Counted from the first letter of the stretch, positions 1 through 6,988 are shown. The stretch: DNA of 33,943 nucleotides from an uncultured Bacteroidales bacterium (GCA_900316125.1 ONBO01000033.1:1-33943), one strand, 5' to 3'. Numbers and translations are program-made. The notes: generated by a model from the letters alone, not told the origin.

Positions 1-80
1 TTGTCAAAACTTCCATTAGAATTGTAAGTTTTGCTACTTATAATAGTAGGACTTTGATTTTTTTTAGGAAGGGGAAAATA

Positions 81-323
81 ATGGCTGACCAGAAAGAGCA
101 GTTCAGGGCTGTCGTTGTTGCGGCAATCAACCAGTTTATTGCGGAGAAGAAGATGCAGAACATGACCAACGTATGGGACCCAGAGCGAACATCATTCTAC
201 TGGTACTGGTATGACACATCATCCACACCTATGATATATGTACTTGACAAAAACCACAAGATTTTTGCCAAGAAGATAGATGCAGACACTCTAAAACTTA
301 TTTTTGAGCATGAGTTGAAATAA
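81..323 (+). CDS. Small protein of unknown function (80 aa)
   Basis: I do not recognise this protein. The start is set at 81 rather than at an in-frame ATG at 54, because a purine-rich AGGAAGGGG ribosome-binding stretch lies just upstream at 66-74. The protein is soluble in appearance, with no signal peptide or membrane segment. It has an aromatic cluster (Tyr-Trp-Tyr-Trp-Tyr) near residue 45, then a hydrophobic strand MIYVLD and a Lys-rich helix. It ends 15 bases before the carbonic anhydrase-like gene and runs the same way, so the two are probably co-transcribed. Upstream, 5-12 and 26-33 form an 8-bp inverted repeat, but no T-run follows it. It is very likely a real gene, because its reading frame, ribosome-binding site and spacing all fit; its function is unknown. 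Confidence 0.75.
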   Translation: MADQKEQFRAVVVAAINQFIAEKKMQNMTNVWDPERTSFYWYWYDTSSTPMIYVLDKNHKIFAKKIDADTLKLIFEHELK

Positions 324-338
324 TTAAACATAATTAAA

Positions 339-857
339 ATGGCCTTAATTAAATCAGTAAGGGGTTTCACCCCAAAGATAGGCAAGGATTGTTTCCTTGC
401 AGAGAACGCCACCATAGTTGGTGACACCACAATGGGAGACGGTTGCAGCATTTGGTTTAACGCTGTTCTCCGCGGCGATGTCAACACCATAACCATTGGC
501 AACCATGTGAACATTCAGGACGGAGCCGTGCTGCACACTTTATACCAGAAATCCACCATTGAGATAGGTGACTATGTATCAATAGGGCACAATGTAACCA
601 TCCACGGAGCCAAGATAGAGGACTATGCCCTTATAGGCATGGGCGCCACTGTTCTTGACGGGGCTGTGGTGGGAGCAGGCGCCATTGTGGCTGCCGGCGC
701 TCTCGTACTTAGCAACACCAAGATTGGCGAAGGCGAACTCTGGGGCGGCGTTCCAGCCAAGTTTATTAAAAAGGTGGAGCCAGAGCAGGCTAAGGAGATA
801 AACCAGAAGATTGCGCACAACTACGCAATGTATGCGTCATGGTATCAGCCTTCATAG
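339..857 (+). CDS. Gamma-class carbonic anhydrase family protein (left-handed beta-helix hexapeptide-repeat protein)
   Basis: This 172-residue protein belongs to the gamma-carbonic anhydrase/PaaY/YrdA group of trimeric left-handed beta-helix proteins. The three zinc-ligand histidines of the family are visible as His66 (in VLH), His84 (in GHN) and His89 (in IHG). Repeating hexapeptides with I/V/L-G-x pattern run from about residue 15 to 140, followed by a C-terminal helix that packs on the trimer. The length is normal for the family. Reversible CO2 hydration at a metal site between subunits is the family activity, but many members have no proven carbonic anhydrase activity, so the substrate is an inference. 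The last 19 bases overlap the start of the recombinase gene, suggesting translational coupling. Confidence 0.9.
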   Translation: MALIKSVRGFTPKIGKDCFLAENATIVGDTTMGDGCSIWFNAVLRGDVNTITIGNHVNIQDGAVLHTLYQKSTIEIGDYVSIGHNVTIHGAKIEDYALIGMGATVLDGAVVGAGAIVAAGALVLSNTKIGEGELWGGVPAKFIKKVEPEQAKEINQKIAHNYAMYASWYQPS

Positions 858-1723
858 AATACCTTTCTCACCAAAAGCGTTACTCCGCTCTGACTGTAGG
901 GGCATACCAGAAGGATCTGGAGCAGTTCCAGACCTTTCTGGCAGCGAACTACGGCATTACTGACATTCTTGAAACCAAAAGCGCCTTTGTGCGTGACTGG
1001 ATTATGGAGCAGAAGGAGCAGGAGCGGCTGAGTTCAACATCGGTGAACAGAAAACTATCTTCACTGAGAAGCTTCTTCAAGTTCATAAAGCGCCGTGACA
1101 GCTCCTTCACAGACCCAATGGCCAAGATTCCGGCGCTAAAGACTGCAAAACCTCTGCCTGTTTTCTTCCGTGAGGCTGACGTGGAACGTATTCTTGACTC
1201 CACCGATGACACCGATAGCACTGACTTCCCCACCCTACGTAATAATATGGTGCTCGAGCTTCTCTATGACACTGGAATCCGACGCGCAGAATTAATTTCA
1301 ATAAAAGATAGGGATTTTAATTTTTTTTCATTAACTTTGCAAGTAAGAGGTAAAGGTGGAAAGGAGCGTGTGATTCCCGTAAGCCCGGTCCTGAAGGAGA
1401 AGGCTCTTAAATATATCGAGCTAAAGCAGCAGCTGTTTGGAAATATTGAGCACTTCATTGTTACAGACAAAGGCAGTGCAGCCTACCCTCAGCTGATATA
1501 CAGGATTGTGACCGAGTCCATGAAAAATAGCTCCACCCTATCAAAGAGAAGTCCGCACGTGATGCGTCACACTTTTGCAGAGTCTTTGCTTAATGCTGGT
1601 GCTGAGATAAATGCGGTTAAGGAGCTGTTAGGTCATGCGAATCTGGCCGCCACACAGGTCTACACGCACACTTCATTTGAGCAGATGCGCAAAATTTACC
1701 GTGACGCCCACCCGAGGAAATAA
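839..1723 (+). CDS. xerC: Tyrosine recombinase, XerC/XerD type
   Basis: This 294-residue tyrosine site-specific recombinase would resolve chromosome dimers at a dif site together with a partner Xer protein. An N-terminal SAM-like core-binding domain spans about 1-85 and the catalytic domain about 105-290. The catalytic set is complete: Arg148 (TGIRRAEL), Lys172 in the beta-hairpin, His240 and Arg243 (HVMRH), His266 (LLGHA) and nucleophile Tyr275. The length is typical of XerC/XerD and unlike phage integrases, which carry extra N-terminal arm-binding domains. The start at 839 lies inside the preceding gene, and no other start would keep the N-terminal helix. The XerC label rather than XerD rests on the neighbouring hibernation factor and tuf cluster and is the less certain part. 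An AT-rich patch lies at 1290-1345 inside the gene. Confidence 0.88.
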   Translation: MVSAFIEYLSHQKRYSALTVGAYQKDLEQFQTFLAANYGITDILETKSAFVRDWIMEQKEQERLSSTSVNRKLSSLRSFFKFIKRRDSSFTDPMAKIPALKTAKPLPVFFREADVERILDSTDDTDSTDFPTLRNNMVLELLYDTGIRRAELISIKDRDFNFFSLTLQVRGKGGKERVIPVSPVLKEKALKYIELKQQLFGNIEHFIVTDKGSAAYPQLIYRIVTESMKNSSTLSKRSPHVMRHTFAESLLNAGAEINAVKELLGHANLAATQVYTHTSFEQMRKIYRDAHPRK

Positions 1724-1759
1724 AAATAATTGTCAACTAAAAAAAGAAAGGGATTTGTT

Positions 1760-2050
1760 ATGGAGATTCTTATTCAGTCAATTAAATTTGACGCCACAGA
1801 GAAACTACAGGAGTTCATTCAGAAGAAAATGAAGAAACTGGAGAGATTCTACGAGGGTATTTCAACAATAGAGGTTACATTAAAGGTGGTAAAACCAGAG
1901 ACGGCAGAGAACAAAGAGGCTTCAGTGAAGCTCACAGCGCCACATATTGAGTTATTTGCAAACAAAGTGGCTGACAGTTTTGAGGAGGCGGTTGACCTTT
2001 GTTCTGAAGCCATACAGAAACAATTAGAGAAAGCAAAAGAGAAAAAATAG
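1760..2050 (+). CDS. hpf: Ribosome hibernation-promoting factor, short HPF/RaiA type
   Basis: This 96-residue protein has the beta-alpha-beta-beta-beta-alpha S30AE fold of HPF/RaiA, starting MEILIQSIKF and followed by a basic helix and a Glu/Lys-rich end. Proteins of this family bind the decoding region of the 30S subunit in slow or starved growth and inactivate ribosomes. It is the short form, without the C-terminal dimerisation domain of long HPF. The ATG at 1760 is preferred over a TTG at 1730 because it matches the family N-terminus and has a GAAAGGGA stretch upstream. It sits 36 bases after the recombinase gene and before a separately promoted tRNA-tuf operon. Confidence 0.88.
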   Translation: MEILIQSIKFDATEKLQEFIQKKMKKLERFYEGISTIEVTLKVVKPETAENKEASVKLTAPHIELFANKVADSFEEAVDLCSEAIQKQLEKAKEKK

Positions 2051-2078
2051 CAAAATATTCAGTTTTTTCTTGAAATAT

Positions 2079-2109
2079 TTTGTCAGTTCAAAAAAAAGCC
2101 ATACATTTG
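2079..2109 (+). promoter_or_regulatory. Bacteroidota-type promoter for the tRNA-tuf operon
   Basis: A -33 box TTTG (2079-2082) is followed after exactly 19 bases by the -7 box TACATTTG (2102-2109), matching the Bacteroides consensus TTTG-N19-21-TAnnTTTG. It lies about 45 bases before the first tRNA and is the best full promoter in the window. An AT-rich inverted repeat (2051-2059 with 2074-2082) covers the -33 box, and another inverted repeat starts at 2110 at the expected transcription start. Confidence 0.7.
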
Positions 2110-2145
2110 CAAGCCGTTTGAAAAGAGTACATCAAAAACGGCTTG
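2110..2145 (+). promoter_or_regulatory. Leader inverted repeat after the tRNA-tuf promoter
   Basis: CAAGCCGTTT (2110-2119) pairs perfectly with AAACGGCTTG (2136-2145) across a 16-base loop, and TTTAATTTT follows. The expected transcription start falls inside the left arm, so the full stem may not exist in the RNA. It could be a DNA-level operator, a weak attenuator, or a processing stem ahead of the first tRNA. The structure is clear and the function is inferred. Confidence 0.4.
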
Positions 2146-2154
2146 TTTAATTTT

Positions 2155-2228
2155 GCCTCTTTAGCTCAGTTGGCCAGAGCACGTGATTTGTAATCTCGGG
2201 GTCGTTGGTTCGAATCCGACAAGAGGCT
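2155..2228 (+). tRNA. tRNA-Thr (anticodon UGU)
   Basis: The 74-nt cloverleaf has acceptor strands GCCTCTT (2155-2161) and AAGAGGC (2221-2227), a D-arm AGCTCAGTTGGCCAGAGC, an anticodon loop TTTGTAA with TGT at 2189-2191, and a TTCGAAT T-loop. The anticodon stem has one T-T mismatch. The discriminator is T and no CCA is encoded, so the end must be added by the CCA enzyme. It is first of four tRNAs in the operon leading to tuf. Confidence 0.95.
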
Positions 2229-2242
2229 CAAAAGTAAACAAA

Positions 2243-2324
2243 GGGCAGTTACCAGAGTGGCCAAATGGGGCTGACTGTAACTCAGCTGGCTTAGCCTTCG
2301 GTGGTTCGAATCCATCACTGCCCA
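2243..2324 (+). tRNA. tRNA-Tyr (anticodon GUA)
   Basis: This 82-nt class II tRNA has a long variable arm. The acceptor strands are GGGCAGT (2243-2249) and ACTGCCC (2317-2323), the anticodon stem is GCTGA/TCAGC, and the loop CTGTAAC carries GTA at 2277-2279. The T-loop is TTCGAAT and the discriminator is A. No CCA is encoded. It lies 14 bases after tRNA-Thr(UGU). Confidence 0.95.
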
Positions 2325-2341
2325 CAACTCTTTTAGTAAAC

Positions 2342-2382
2342 AAGCTCGGTTGACCTTAACAAAAAATCAACTGAGTTTTTTT
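2342..2382 (+). terminator. Terminator-like hairpin inside the tRNA-tuf operon
   Basis: A 12-pair stem (2342-2353 with 2367-2378, three G-T pairs) with a 13-base A-rich loop is followed by an uninterrupted T-run to 2382. This has the form of an intrinsic terminator, yet it lies between tRNA-Tyr and tRNA-Gly with the operon continuing. It may reduce transcription into the downstream tRNAs and tuf, or act as a processing site. No clear TAnnTTTG promoter follows it. Confidence 0.6.
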
Positions 2383-2413
2383 GACTAAAGAGGAATCGTT
2401 CTTTGGAACGCAT

Positions 2414-2486
2414 GCGGAAATAGCTCAGTTGATAGAGCACTAGCCTTCCAAGCTGGGGGTCGCGGGTTTGAGCCCCGTTTTCCGCT
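2414..2486 (+). tRNA. tRNA-Gly (anticodon UCC)
   Basis: This 73-nt tRNA has acceptor strands GCGGAAA (2414-2420) and TTTCCGC (2479-2485) and discriminator T. The anticodon stem CTAGC/GCTGG (one T-G pair) encloses loop CTTCCAA with TCC at 2447-2449. The T-arm is GCGGG-TTTGAGC-CCCGT. No CCA is encoded. A small CGTTC-TTTG-GAACG hairpin (2397-2410) precedes it by three bases and could guide 5-prime processing. Confidence 0.95.
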
Positions 2487-2494
2487 CTGAGGTT

Positions 2495-2567
2495 GCCGAT
2501 ATAGCTCAGCTGGTAGAGCGCATCCTTGGTAAGGATGAGGCCACGGGTTCAAGTCCCGTTATTGGCT
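2495..2567 (+). tRNA. tRNA-Thr (anticodon GGU)
   Basis: This 73-nt tRNA has acceptor strands GCCGATA (2495-2501) and TATTGGC (2560-2566) and discriminator T. The anticodon stem CATCC/GGATG is perfect and the loop TTGGTAA carries GGT at 2528-2530. The T-loop is TTCAAGT. No CCA is encoded. It is the last tRNA before tuf, 44 bases upstream of its start codon. Confidence 0.95.
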
Positions 2568-2611
2568 CAAAATCATTTAAAAGAATAAATACTAATTAAA
2601 AAATTAAAATT

Positions 2612-3805
2612 ATGGCAAAAGAGAAATTTGACCGTTCAAAACCGCACGTAAACATCGGTACAATTGGTCACGTTGACCACGGTAAAACAACCCTTACAGC
2701 TGCTATCACAACTGTACTTTCAAAGAGACTTCCTTCTGAGGTTAACCAGATTAAGAGCTTTGATCAGATTGATAACGCTCCAGAGGAGAAGGAACGTGGT
2801 ATAACAATTAACACTGCACACGTAGAGTACGAGACAAAGACACGTCACTATGCGCACGTTGACTGCCCGGGACACGCTGACTACGTTAAGAACATGGTAA
2901 CAGGTGCTGCTCAGATGGACGGTGCTATCATAGTAGTTGCTGCTACTGATGGTCCTATGCCACAGACACGTGAGCACATCCTTCTTGCTCGTCAGGTAAA
3001 CGTTCCTCGTCTTGTTGTATTTATGAACAAGTGCGATATGGTTGACGATCCTGAGATGCTTGAGCTTGTTGAGATGGATATGCGTGAGCTTCTTTCATTC
3101 TATGAGTTTGATGGTGACAACACTCCTATTATACAAGGTTCTGCTCTTGGCGCACTTAACGGCGTTCCTGAGTGGGAGGACAAAGTAATGGAGCTTATGG
3201 ATGCTGTTGACACATGGATTCAGCTTCCAAAGCGTGACGTTGATAAACCATTCCTTATGCCAGTTGAGGACGTATTCTCAATTACAGGTCGTGGTACTGT
3301 TGCTACAGGCCGTATCGAGACTGGTGTAGTTAAGGTTGGTGATGAGGTTCAAATCATCGGTCTTGGCGCAGAGGGCAAGAAATCAGTTATCACAGGTGTT
3401 GAGATGTTCCGTAAGATTCTTGACCAAGGTGAGGCTGGTGATAACGTAGGTCTTCTTCTCCGTGGTATTGACAAGGACGAGATCAAGCGTGGTATGGTAA
3501 TCACCCACCCGGGTGTTGTTAAGCCACACGATGAGTTCAAGGCTTCTGTTTATATCCTTAAGAAAGAGGAAGGTGGCCGTCACACTCCATTCCACAACAA
3601 GTATCGTCCTCAGTTCTACATCCGTACACTTGATGTAACTGGTGAGATTACTCTTCCAGACGGAGTTGAGATGGTAATGCCAGGTGATAACCTTGAGATT
3701 AAGGTTAAACTGATTTACCCAGTTGCTTGCTCTGAGGGTCTTCGTTTCGCTATCCGTGAGGGTGGTAGAACAGTAGGTTCTGGTCAGATCACAGCAATCC
3801 TCTAA
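2612..3805 (+). CDS. tuf: Translation elongation factor EF-Tu
   Basis: This 397-residue GTPase delivers aminoacyl-tRNA to the ribosomal A site. The G motifs are intact: GHVDHGKT at 19-26, DCPGH starting at Asp83, and NKCD at 138-141. Domain II starts near 210 ([16 protein letters not shown]) and domain III near 305. Gln125, equivalent to the kirromycin-contact Gln124 of E. coli, is retained. Codon use is strongly skewed to CTT, GTT, CGT and GGT, as expected for a very highly expressed gene. The start context is AT-rich with no Shine-Dalgarno sequence. The gene is transcribed from the upstream tRNA promoter and ends at a strong terminator hairpin 12 bases after the stop. Confidence 0.99.
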   Translation: MAKEKFDRSKPHVNIGTIGHVDHGKTTLTAAITTVLSKRLPSEVNQIKSFDQIDNAPEEKERGITINTAHVEYETKTRHYAHVDCPGHADYVKNMVTGAAQMDGAIIVVAATDGPMPQTREHILLARQVNVPRLVVFMNKCDMVDDPEMLELVEMDMRELLSFYEFDGDNTPIIQGSALGALNGVPEWEDKVMELMDAVDTWIQLPKRDVDKPFLMPVEDVFSITGRGTVATGRIETGVVKVGDEVQIIGLGAEGKKSVITGVEMFRKILDQGEAGDNVGLLLRGIDKDEIKRGMVITHPGVVKPHDEFKASVYILKKEEGGRHTPFHNKYRPQFYIRTLDVTGEITLPDGVEMVMPGDNLEIKVKLIYPVACSEGLRFAIREGGRTVGSGQITAIL

Positions 3806-3817
3806 TAACTAATAACC

Positions 3818-3845
3818 ACTCCGCTCTTTATTAGGGCGGAGTTTT
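3818..3845 (+). terminator. Intrinsic terminator after tuf
   Basis: ACTCCGCTCT (3818-3827) pairs with AGGGCGGAGT over ten base pairs including one T-G pair, with a five-base TTATT loop, and the T-run TTTT ends at 3845. It separates tuf from the tRNA-Trp/secE segment, although no clear new promoter follows before tRNA-Trp. Confidence 0.75.
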
Positions 3846-3900
3846 ACGGGTCTAGCTCAGTTGCCAAGAGCATCATTAAGGTGGTGCTCTACCAACTGGG
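3846..3900 (+). repeat. Scrambled tRNA-Trp fragment (hairpin-forming remnant)
   Basis: The first 18 bases (3846-3863) are identical to the 5-prime end of tRNA-Trp at 3922-3939. Then 3884-3897 is an exact reverse complement of its D-arm (3935-3948). The two parts face each other, so 3855-3899 can fold into a long imperfect hairpin. There is no T-arm or 3-prime acceptor strand, so this is not a functional tRNA. It looks like a partial duplication with a fold-back inversion, lying between the tuf terminator and the intact tRNA-Trp. Confidence 0.7.
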
Positions 3901-3921
3901 ATGTTTAGAGGTAATGGTTAT

Positions 3922-3994
3922 ACGGGTCTAGCTCAGTTGGTAGAGCACTGGTCTCCAAAACCAGGTGTCGGGAGTTCGAGCCTCTCGACCCGTG
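3922..3994 (+). tRNA. tRNA-Trp (anticodon CCA)
   Basis: This 73-nt tRNA has acceptor strands ACGGGTC (3922-3928) and GACCCGT (3987-3993) and discriminator G. The anticodon stem CTGGT/ACCAG is perfect, and the loop CTCCAAA carries CCA at 3955-3957. The T-loop is TTCGAGC. No 3-prime CCA is encoded. It lies 17 bases before the secE start codon, so it must be processed out of the secE-nusG transcript. Confidence 0.96.
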
Positions 3995-4011
3995 CTAAAA
4001 TATATGACACT

Positions 4012-4203
4012 ATGAATATAGTTAATTATTGCAAAGAATCTTACAACGAACTCGTTCATAAGACTACATGGCCATCTATGTCAGAGTTGACCAATAGTGC
4101 AGTGATAGTATTAGTTGCTTCCCTTATCACATCACTCATTATATGGTTAATAGACCTTGGCTTTGAAGAGATCATGAAGTTTGTTTACGGTCTTTTAGCT
4201 TAA
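4012..4203 (+). CDS. secE: Preprotein translocase subunit SecE
   Basis: This 63-residue single-spanning SecE is the short form common outside gamma-proteobacteria. An amphipathic helix (about 5-25, with the conserved KTTWPS motif) is followed by one transmembrane segment (about 29-50). It clamps SecY in the SecYEG channel. An in-frame start at 3901 would run through tRNA-Trp and is rejected; the ATG at 4012 gives the family N-terminus. It is directly followed by nusG, the usual partner in bacteria. Confidence 0.95.
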   Translation: MNIVNYCKESYNELVHKTTWPSMSELTNSAVIVLVASLITSLIIWLIDLGFEEIMKFVYGLLA

Positions 4204-4204
4204 G

Positions 4205-4211
4205 AAGGAGG
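4205..4211 (+). promoter_or_regulatory. Perfect Shine-Dalgarno sequence of nusG
   Basis: AAGGAGG lies eight bases before the nusG ATG. Most genes in this window, including tuf, the ribosomal protein genes and rpoB, have AT-rich starts with no such sequence, so this full anti-SD match stands out and clearly fixes the nusG start. Confidence 0.85.
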
Positions 4212-4219
4212 AGTCAGCA

Positions 4220-4774
4220 ATGGCAGAGAAATCTGAAAAGCAATGGTACGTGGTTAAGGCCATTAGCGGGAAGGAAAACAAGGTCCGTGAATATATTGAA
4301 GCGGAGCAGAAGAGAAATCCCGTTGTGGCAAGTCACGTTTCACAGGTACTGATTCCAACTGAAAAAGTCTATCAGGTACGCAACGGTAAGAAGGTAGTTA
4401 AAGAACGCAGCTATCTGCCGGGCTATGTGCTGATTGAGGCTAAGCTTGAGGGTGAGGTTGTGGGTATTATCCGCAACATACCTAACGTGCTAGGCTATCT
4501 TGGCGGCAAGGACGGTAAGGCTGTACCTCTACGCTCTTATGAGGTCAACAGGATCTTGGGAACCATTGACCAGACACAGGAGAAGGAAGAGGAGCTTATA
4601 GTACCTTACTACGTGGGCGAAACCGTAAAGGTTATTTCAGGACCTTTCAACAACTTCTCAGGAACCATTGAAGAGGTTAACAATGAGAAGAAGAAGCTCA
4701 AGGTTATGGTTATGATATTCGGGCGCAAAACACCGCTTGAACTTAGTTTTATGCAAGTTGAAAAGGAACAATAA
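4220..4774 (+). CDS. nusG: Transcription termination/antitermination factor NusG
   Basis: This 184-residue NusG binds the RNA polymerase clamp, affects pausing, and links polymerase with Rho and the leading ribosome. The NGN domain covers about 7-115, starting [12 protein letters not shown] and containing [12 protein letters not shown] short linker leads to the KOW domain at about 131-160 ([23 protein letters not shown]). The gene starts 16 bases after secE with a perfect Shine-Dalgarno sequence. The closely related paralogue UpxY, which regulates capsule loci in Bacteroides, is a possible confusion, but the secE-rplK context shows this is the core NusG. Confidence 0.97.
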   Translation: MAEKSEKQWYVVKAISGKENKVREYIEAEQKRNPVVASHVSQVLIPTEKVYQVRNGKKVVKERSYLPGYVLIEAKLEGEVVGIIRNIPNVLGYLGGKDGKAVPLRSYEVNRILGTIDQTQEKEEELIVPYYVGETVKVISGPFNNFSGTIEEVNNEKKKLKVMVMIFGRKTPLELSFMQVEKEQ

Positions 4775-4834
4775 GGTTACGCTTCAATTGTCCCTCTTTC
4801 ACATATTTTTTATTAACGTTTAGTATTTGATATT

Positions 4835-5278
4835 ATGGCAAAAGAAATTGCTGGACAGATCAAATTGCAAGTCAAAGGCGGAGCTGCGAATCCTGCTCCT
4901 CCAATTGGTCCTGCCTTGGGTTCCAAGGGTATCAACATCATGGACTTTTGCAAACAATTCAATGCTAAGACCCAGGACAAAGCCGGAAAGGTATTGCCAG
5001 TTGTAATCACATATTACACTGACAAGTCATTTGATTTCATTGTTAAGACTCCTCCTGTAGCAATTCAGCTACTTGAGGCTACAAAGCAGAAATCAGGTTC
5101 CGCTGAGCCTAACCGCAAGAAAATCTCTGAGGTTACCTGGGATCAGGTAAAGGCTATTGCCACAGACAAGATGCCTGACTTGAATTGTTTTACACTTGAG
5201 TCTGCCATGAGAATGGTAGCTGGAACAGCCAGAAGTATGGGTATCACCGTTAAAGGTGAGTTCCCTGCAAATGTTTAA
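4835..5278 (+). CDS. rplK: 50S ribosomal protein L11
   Basis: This 147-residue protein of the GTPase-associated centre binds 23S rRNA with the L10-L12 stalk and is where RelA/SpoT-type stress sensing and thiostrepton act in other bacteria. The N-terminal domain has the hallmark [11 protein letters not shown] at about 19-29, and the C-terminal RNA-binding domain begins near 72. The length is normal. A 60-base AT-rich gap separates it from nusG with no clear TAnnTTTG promoter, so co-transcription with secE-nusG is likely. Confidence 0.98.
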   Translation: MAKEIAGQIKLQVKGGAANPAPPIGPALGSKGINIMDFCKQFNAKTQDKAGKVLPVVITYYTDKSFDFIVKTPPVAIQLLEATKQKSGSAEPNRKKISEVTWDQVKAIATDKMPDLNCFTLESAMRMVAGTARSMGITVKGEFPANV

Positions 5279-5299
5279 TCTTTTATCGTGTTTTTAATT

Positions 5300-5992
5300 A
5301 TGAGTAAACTGACAAAAAAACAGAAAGAAGTTGCTTCTAAAGTTGAAACAGGTAAGAGCTATTCACTTGCAGAAGCTTCTGCCCTAGTTAAGGAGATTAC
5401 AACCACCAAGTTTGATGCTTCTGTTGACATCGACGTACGTCTGGGTATTGACCCACGTAAGTCAAACCAGATGGTCAGAGGTGTGGTTTCTCTTCCAAAC
5501 GGTACAGGTAAGACTGTAAGGGTACTTGCATTGTGTACACCCGACGTTGCAGAGGCTGCAAAGGCAGCAGGTGCAGACTATGTCGGTCTTGAGGAATATA
5601 TTGAAAAGATAAAGGGCGGTTGGACAGACGTTGACGTAATCATTACCATGCCATCTATCATGGGTAAGATTGGTGCTCTAGGTCGTGTTCTCGGTCCTCG
5701 CGGACTTATGCCTAACCCAAAGAGCGGTACTGTTACCAACGAGGTAGCCAAGGCCGTTAAGGAAGTAAAGCAAGGTAAGATTGATTTCAAGGTGGATAAA
5801 ACCGGTATTGTTCACACATCTATAGGTAAAGTGTCATTCACTCCTGAGCAGATTGCTGAGAACGCCAAAGAGTTCATCTCTACTATCATCAAGCTGAAAC
5901 CATCTTCCGCTAAGGGTGTTTACATTAAGAGTATTTATCTTTCAAGCACTATGAGCAAGGGTATTAAAATTGACCCTAAATCAGCTGAATAA
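5300..5992 (+). CDS. rplA: 50S ribosomal protein L1
   Basis: This 230-residue protein forms the L1 stalk, which moves with the E-site tRNA, and in many bacteria it represses its own rplK-rplA mRNA. The conserved [20 protein letters not shown] block spans about 120-139, followed by [11 protein letters not shown]. The ATG at 5300 is preferred to a GTG at 5288 because it gives the family N-terminus ([10 protein letters not shown]). It follows rplK by 21 bases. Confidence 0.98.
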   Translation: MSKLTKKQKEVASKVETGKSYSLAEASALVKEITTTKFDASVDIDVRLGIDPRKSNQMVRGVVSLPNGTGKTVRVLALCTPDVAEAAKAAGADYVGLEEYIEKIKGGWTDVDVIITMPSIMGKIGALGRVLGPRGLMPNPKSGTVTNEVAKAVKEVKQGKIDFKVDKTGIVHTSIGKVSFTPEQIAENAKEFISTIIKLKPSSAKGVYIKSIYLSSTMSKGIKIDPKSAE

Positions 5993-6009
5993 CCTAAAGA
6001 ATTATCGTT

Positions 6010-6540
6010 ATGAGAAAAGAAGATAAATCAGCATTGGTCAGCACACTGAAAGAGACAGTATCTCAATACAGCCATTTCTATGTAACAGACGCCTCTGGCC
6101 TTAACGCAGAGCGCACATCTCTTCTGAGAAGAAACTGCGCAAAGAACGAGGTTAAGCTCATGGTTGTAAAGAACACTCTGTTCAAGAAAGCATTAGAAGA
6201 GTTGGAAGGTGACTATTCACAGCTTAACGATACTCTTAAAGGCTCAACCGCTATCATGTTCTGCAACAACGCCAACGCGCCTGCACGCCTTATCAAGGAT
6301 ATGCAGAAAGACAAAGCAAACGGCGGCAAACCAGAGCTTAAAGCGGCATATGTGCAAGAGTGTTTCTATATTGGCGCAGACCAGTTGGATGCATTGATAG
6401 CAGTAAAATCAAAAGAACAGCTCCTTGGCGAGATCATCGGCATGCTCCAGTCTCCTATGCAGAATGTGCTTTCAGCGCTTCAATCTGGAGGCAACACTAT
6501 TCACGGTGTGCTTAAGACTCTTGGCGAAAGAGCAGAATAA
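6010..6540 (+). CDS. rplJ: 50S ribosomal protein L10
   Basis: This 176-residue protein is the base of the ribosomal stalk: its N-terminal globular domain binds 23S rRNA and its C-terminal helix carries L7/L12 dimers. The motifs LRRNCAKNEVKLMVVKNTL and LKGSTAIMF are visible. It follows rplA by only 17 bases, leaving no room for the L10-leader structure that controls rplJL in many bacteria. Any L10 autoregulation would have to use another site, or the leader is absent. Confidence 0.97.
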   Translation: MRKEDKSALVSTLKETVSQYSHFYVTDASGLNAERTSLLRRNCAKNEVKLMVVKNTLFKKALEELEGDYSQLNDTLKGSTAIMFCNNANAPARLIKDMQKDKANGGKPELKAAYVQECFYIGADQLDALIAVKSKEQLLGEIIGMLQSPMQNVLSALQSGGNTIHGVLKTLGERAE

Positions 6541-6580
6541 TTAAAATTAAAAAGTAATAACCTATTAAATTCATAAAACA

Positions 6581-6961
6581 ATGGCAGATTTGAAGAAACT
6601 TGCAGAAGAGTTGGTAAACCTAACTGTAAAAGACGTTAACGAGCTTGCTCAGATACTTAAAGACGAGTATGGTATTGAACCAGCAGCAGCAGCTGTAGCA
6701 GTAGCAGCTCCAGCAGCAGGCGGTGCAGCAGCACCAGCAGCTGAGGAGAAGACATCATTTGATGTTGAGCTGAAATCAGCTGGCGCATCTAAGCTTGCAG
6801 TTGTTAAGCTTGTAAAGGAACTTACAGGTCTTGGTCTGAAAGAGGCTAAGGATCTTGTAGACGCAGCTCCTTCTGTAATCAAGGAAGGTCTTTCTAAGGA
6901 CGACGCTGAGAACATGAAAAAGCAATTGACAGAGGCTGGTGCCGAAGTTGAATTGAAGTAA
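6581..6961 (+). CDS. rplL: 50S ribosomal protein L7/L12
   Basis: This 126-residue stalk protein recruits and activates translation GTPases. The N-terminal dimerisation domain (about 1-32) is followed by a flexible Ala-Pro-Gly hinge (about 35-55) and the C-terminal domain, which starts near [11 protein letters not shown]. The CTD helix has the factor-binding stretch [21 protein letters not shown] with conserved lysines. The length is normal. It is separated from rpoB by a strong hairpin that probably sets the ratio of stalk protein to polymerase. Confidence 0.98.
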   Translation: MADLKKLAEELVNLTVKDVNELAQILKDEYGIEPAAAAVAVAAPAAGGAAAPAAEEKTSFDVELKSAGASKLAVVKLVKELTGLGLKEAKDLVDAAPSVIKEGLSKDDAENMKKQLTEAGAEVELK

Positions 6962-6988
6962 TTAAAATCCTGCTCGTCAGGAGATTAC

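Noticed and set aside
839..1723. The recombinase as a sign of an integrated phage or mobile element
   Set aside because: It has the length and layout of a housekeeping Xer protein and is surrounded by core genes, with no attachment-site repeats or phage genes.
1730..1759. TTG at 1730 as the hpf start
   Set aside because: It would add a basic peptide not seen in the family; the ATG at 1760 fits the fold and the ribosome-binding site.
3901..4011. Longer secE frame starting at 3901
   Set aside because: It would translate through tRNA-Trp; the SecE family begins at the ATG at 4012.
5993..6009. An L10 leader regulatory RNA before rplJ
   Set aside because: Only 17 bases separate rplA and rplJ, too short for the known structure.
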